Shown here piece after piece: positions 6,349 through 6,913 of a DNA stretch of 6,913 nt; within the stretch, counting starts at the first letter, position 1, and every line of letters begins with the position of its first letter. The translations under genes were made by a program, and so were the position numbers. Origin of the DNA: Dokdonella_A sp966248875 (GTDB lineage Bacteria; Pseudomonadota; Gammaproteobacteria; Xanthomonadales; Rhodanobacteraceae); assembly GCA_966248875.1 (NCBI GenBank), contig CBINBI010000110.1:1-6913 (forward strand), given 5' to 3'. Under the pieces are notes generated by a model. That model was not told where the DNA came from, made no database searches, and saw only the letters and a program-made list of their open reading frames with translations.

Positions 6349-6705
6349 TCACTCCCATTCGAGCGCTCCCTTCTTCCAGACGTACACGAAGCCCAGGACC
6401 AGCAGGCCGAGGAACATCGCCATCTCCACCAGGCCGAGCAGCCCGAGCTTCGAGAACACCGTCGCCCATGGCAGCACGAAGGCGATTTCGAGATCGAAGA
6501 TGATGAACAGGATCGCGATGAGGTAATAGCGCACGTCGAACTTCATGCGCGCGTCCTCGAACGCCTCGAATCCGCACTCGTAGGGAGAATCCTTCTCGGC
6601 GGTGGGTTTCTTCGGCCCGAGCAGGTTGCCGATCGCGATCAGCGCGATGCCGACGACAGCCGAAACCACAATGAACAGGAGGACCGGGAAATACTCGGCC
6701 AGCAC
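6349..6705 (-). CDS. nuoA: NADH-quinone oxidoreductase subunit A
   Basis: NuoA (118 residues) is a small membrane subunit of complex I whose loop between helices one and two contacts the quinone pocket. Three hydrophobic helices are visible at about 6-29, 58-80 and 87-110. The loop carries the conserved SPYECGFEAFEDAR (C44), and helix two carries the acidic pair D71 and E73 in FDLEIAF. The frame allows a GTG at 6711, but that codon's first base is the last base of the GGAGG Shine-Dalgarno. The GTG at 6705, five bases after it, gives MLAEYFPVLLF, the usual NuoA beginning. It is the first gene of the operon, following tRNA-Leu after 121 bases, and ends 106 bases before nuoB. Confidence 0.95.
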   Translation of the reverse strand: MLAEYFPVLLFIVVSAVVGIALIAIGNLLGPKKPTAEKDSPYECGFEAFEDARMKFDVRYYLIAILFIIFDLEIAFVLPWATVFSKLGLLGLVEMAMFLGLLVLGFVYVWKKGALEWE

Positions 6706-6710
6706 ACACA

Positions 6711-6715
6711 CCTCC
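6711..6715 (-). promoter_or_regulatory. Shine-Dalgarno of nuoA
   Basis: The minus strand reads GGAGG, then TGTGT, then GTG at 6705. The five-base spacing favours 6705 over the in-frame GTG at 6711, which overlaps the site itself. It is followed by a GTGTGTGTG run, so slippage between GTG codons is possible in principle. Confidence 0.75.
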
Positions 6716-6780
6716 GCGCCGCGAGGCGCATCAGCGGTCGCTCCGGCACGAGGCCGGCACGACGACGGTCAGAAGATTCC

Positions 6781-6816
6781 CGATCGCGGCCGGGACGCGC
6801 GTCCCCGTCGCGATCG
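6781..6816 (-). terminator. strong hairpin between tRNA-Leu and nuoA, possible terminator or leader structure
   Basis: An 8-base perfect stem (cgatcgcg 6781-6788 with cgcgatcg 6809-6816) continues inward through a G-U and a C-G pair, one mismatch and a 5-base stem (6792-6796 with 6801-6805) closed by a 4-base loop. It begins 10 bases after the tRNA 3' end. The bases that follow on the minus strand (GGAATCTTCT) are only mildly U-rich, so a classic intrinsic terminator is not certain. It could also be a 3' processing signal of the tRNA transcript or part of the nuoA leader. I see no convincing -35/-10 promoter in the 121-base gap. Confidence 0.4.
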
Positions 6817-6826
6817 AAGAACCGGA

Positions 6827-6911
6827 TGGTGCCCAAGAGAGGACTCGAACCTCCACGGGTTTCCCCGCTACCACCTCAAGGTAGTGCGTCTACCAATTCC
6901 GCCACCTGGGC
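6827..6911 (-). tRNA. tRNA-Leu (anticodon GAG)
   Basis: This is a complete 85-base class II tRNA with encoded CCA (6827-6829). The acceptor stem pairs GCCCAGG with CUUGGGC (one G-U), and the discriminator is A. The D arm is GCGGAAUUGGUAGACGC, the anticodon stem CUACC/GGUAG, and the loop UUGAGGU gives anticodon GAG (6875-6877 on the plus strand) for CUC and CUU leucine codons. The long variable arm (CGGG-GAAA-CCCG) is typical of leucine tRNAs, and the T loop is UUCGAGU. By family knowledge tRNA-Leu(GAG) follows secG in many gammaproteobacteria, so secG would be expected just beyond the right edge. Confidence 0.97.
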
Positions 6912-6913
6912 AC

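Noticed and set aside
6743..6762. Direct repeat ccggcacga twice upstream of nuoA as a regulator binding site
   Set aside because: The nine-base copies (6743-6751, 6754-6762) are close together in GC-rich sequence, and without a known binding motif or conservation I cannot support an operator.

Overview
The window is the promoter-proximal half of a respiratory complex I (nuo) operon, read entirely from the minus strand. In transcription order (right to left) it holds a tRNA-Leu(GAG) gene, nuoA, nuoB, nuoC, nuoD, nuoE, nuoF, and the first 494 codons of nuoG, which runs off the left edge. Every protein is intact with its diagnostic cofactor residues. I see no plus-strand gene. No gap between genes reaches 300 bases.

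The sequence is strongly GC-rich. The proteins most resemble NuoA-G of gammaproteobacteria of the Xanthomonas/Lysobacter type: nuoC and nuoD are separate genes rather than the fused enterobacterial nuoCD, and NuoG lacks the extra N7 cluster ligands. A tRNA-Leu(GAG) just ahead of nuoA fits the secG / tRNA-Leu / nuoA arrangement I recall from that group. This placement is by recollection of families, not a search.

The products form the peripheral arm of complex I plus one membrane subunit. NuoF oxidises NADH through FMN, NuoE and NuoG carry electrons along an iron-sulfur chain, NuoB and NuoD form the N2 cluster and quinone pocket, NuoC braces them, and NuoA links the pocket to the membrane arm. 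The membrane subunits nuoH-N are expected beyond the left edge.

What is unusual lies between the genes. Only nuoC/nuoD are tightly packed (4 bases). The other gaps hold inverted-repeat elements of different sequence: a REP-like double hairpin (nuoB/nuoC), a roughly 120-base element with 33-base inverted arms (nuoD/nuoE), a small hairpin abutting the nuoE stop (nuoE/nuoF), a nested hairpin that may partly cover the nuoG ribosome binding site (nuoF/nuoG), and a GC-rich short direct repeat (nuoA/nuoB). A strong hairpin also lies between the tRNA and nuoA. I found no new enzymatic or defence system; the novelty, if any, is in how these repeats affect expression within a stoichiometric operon.
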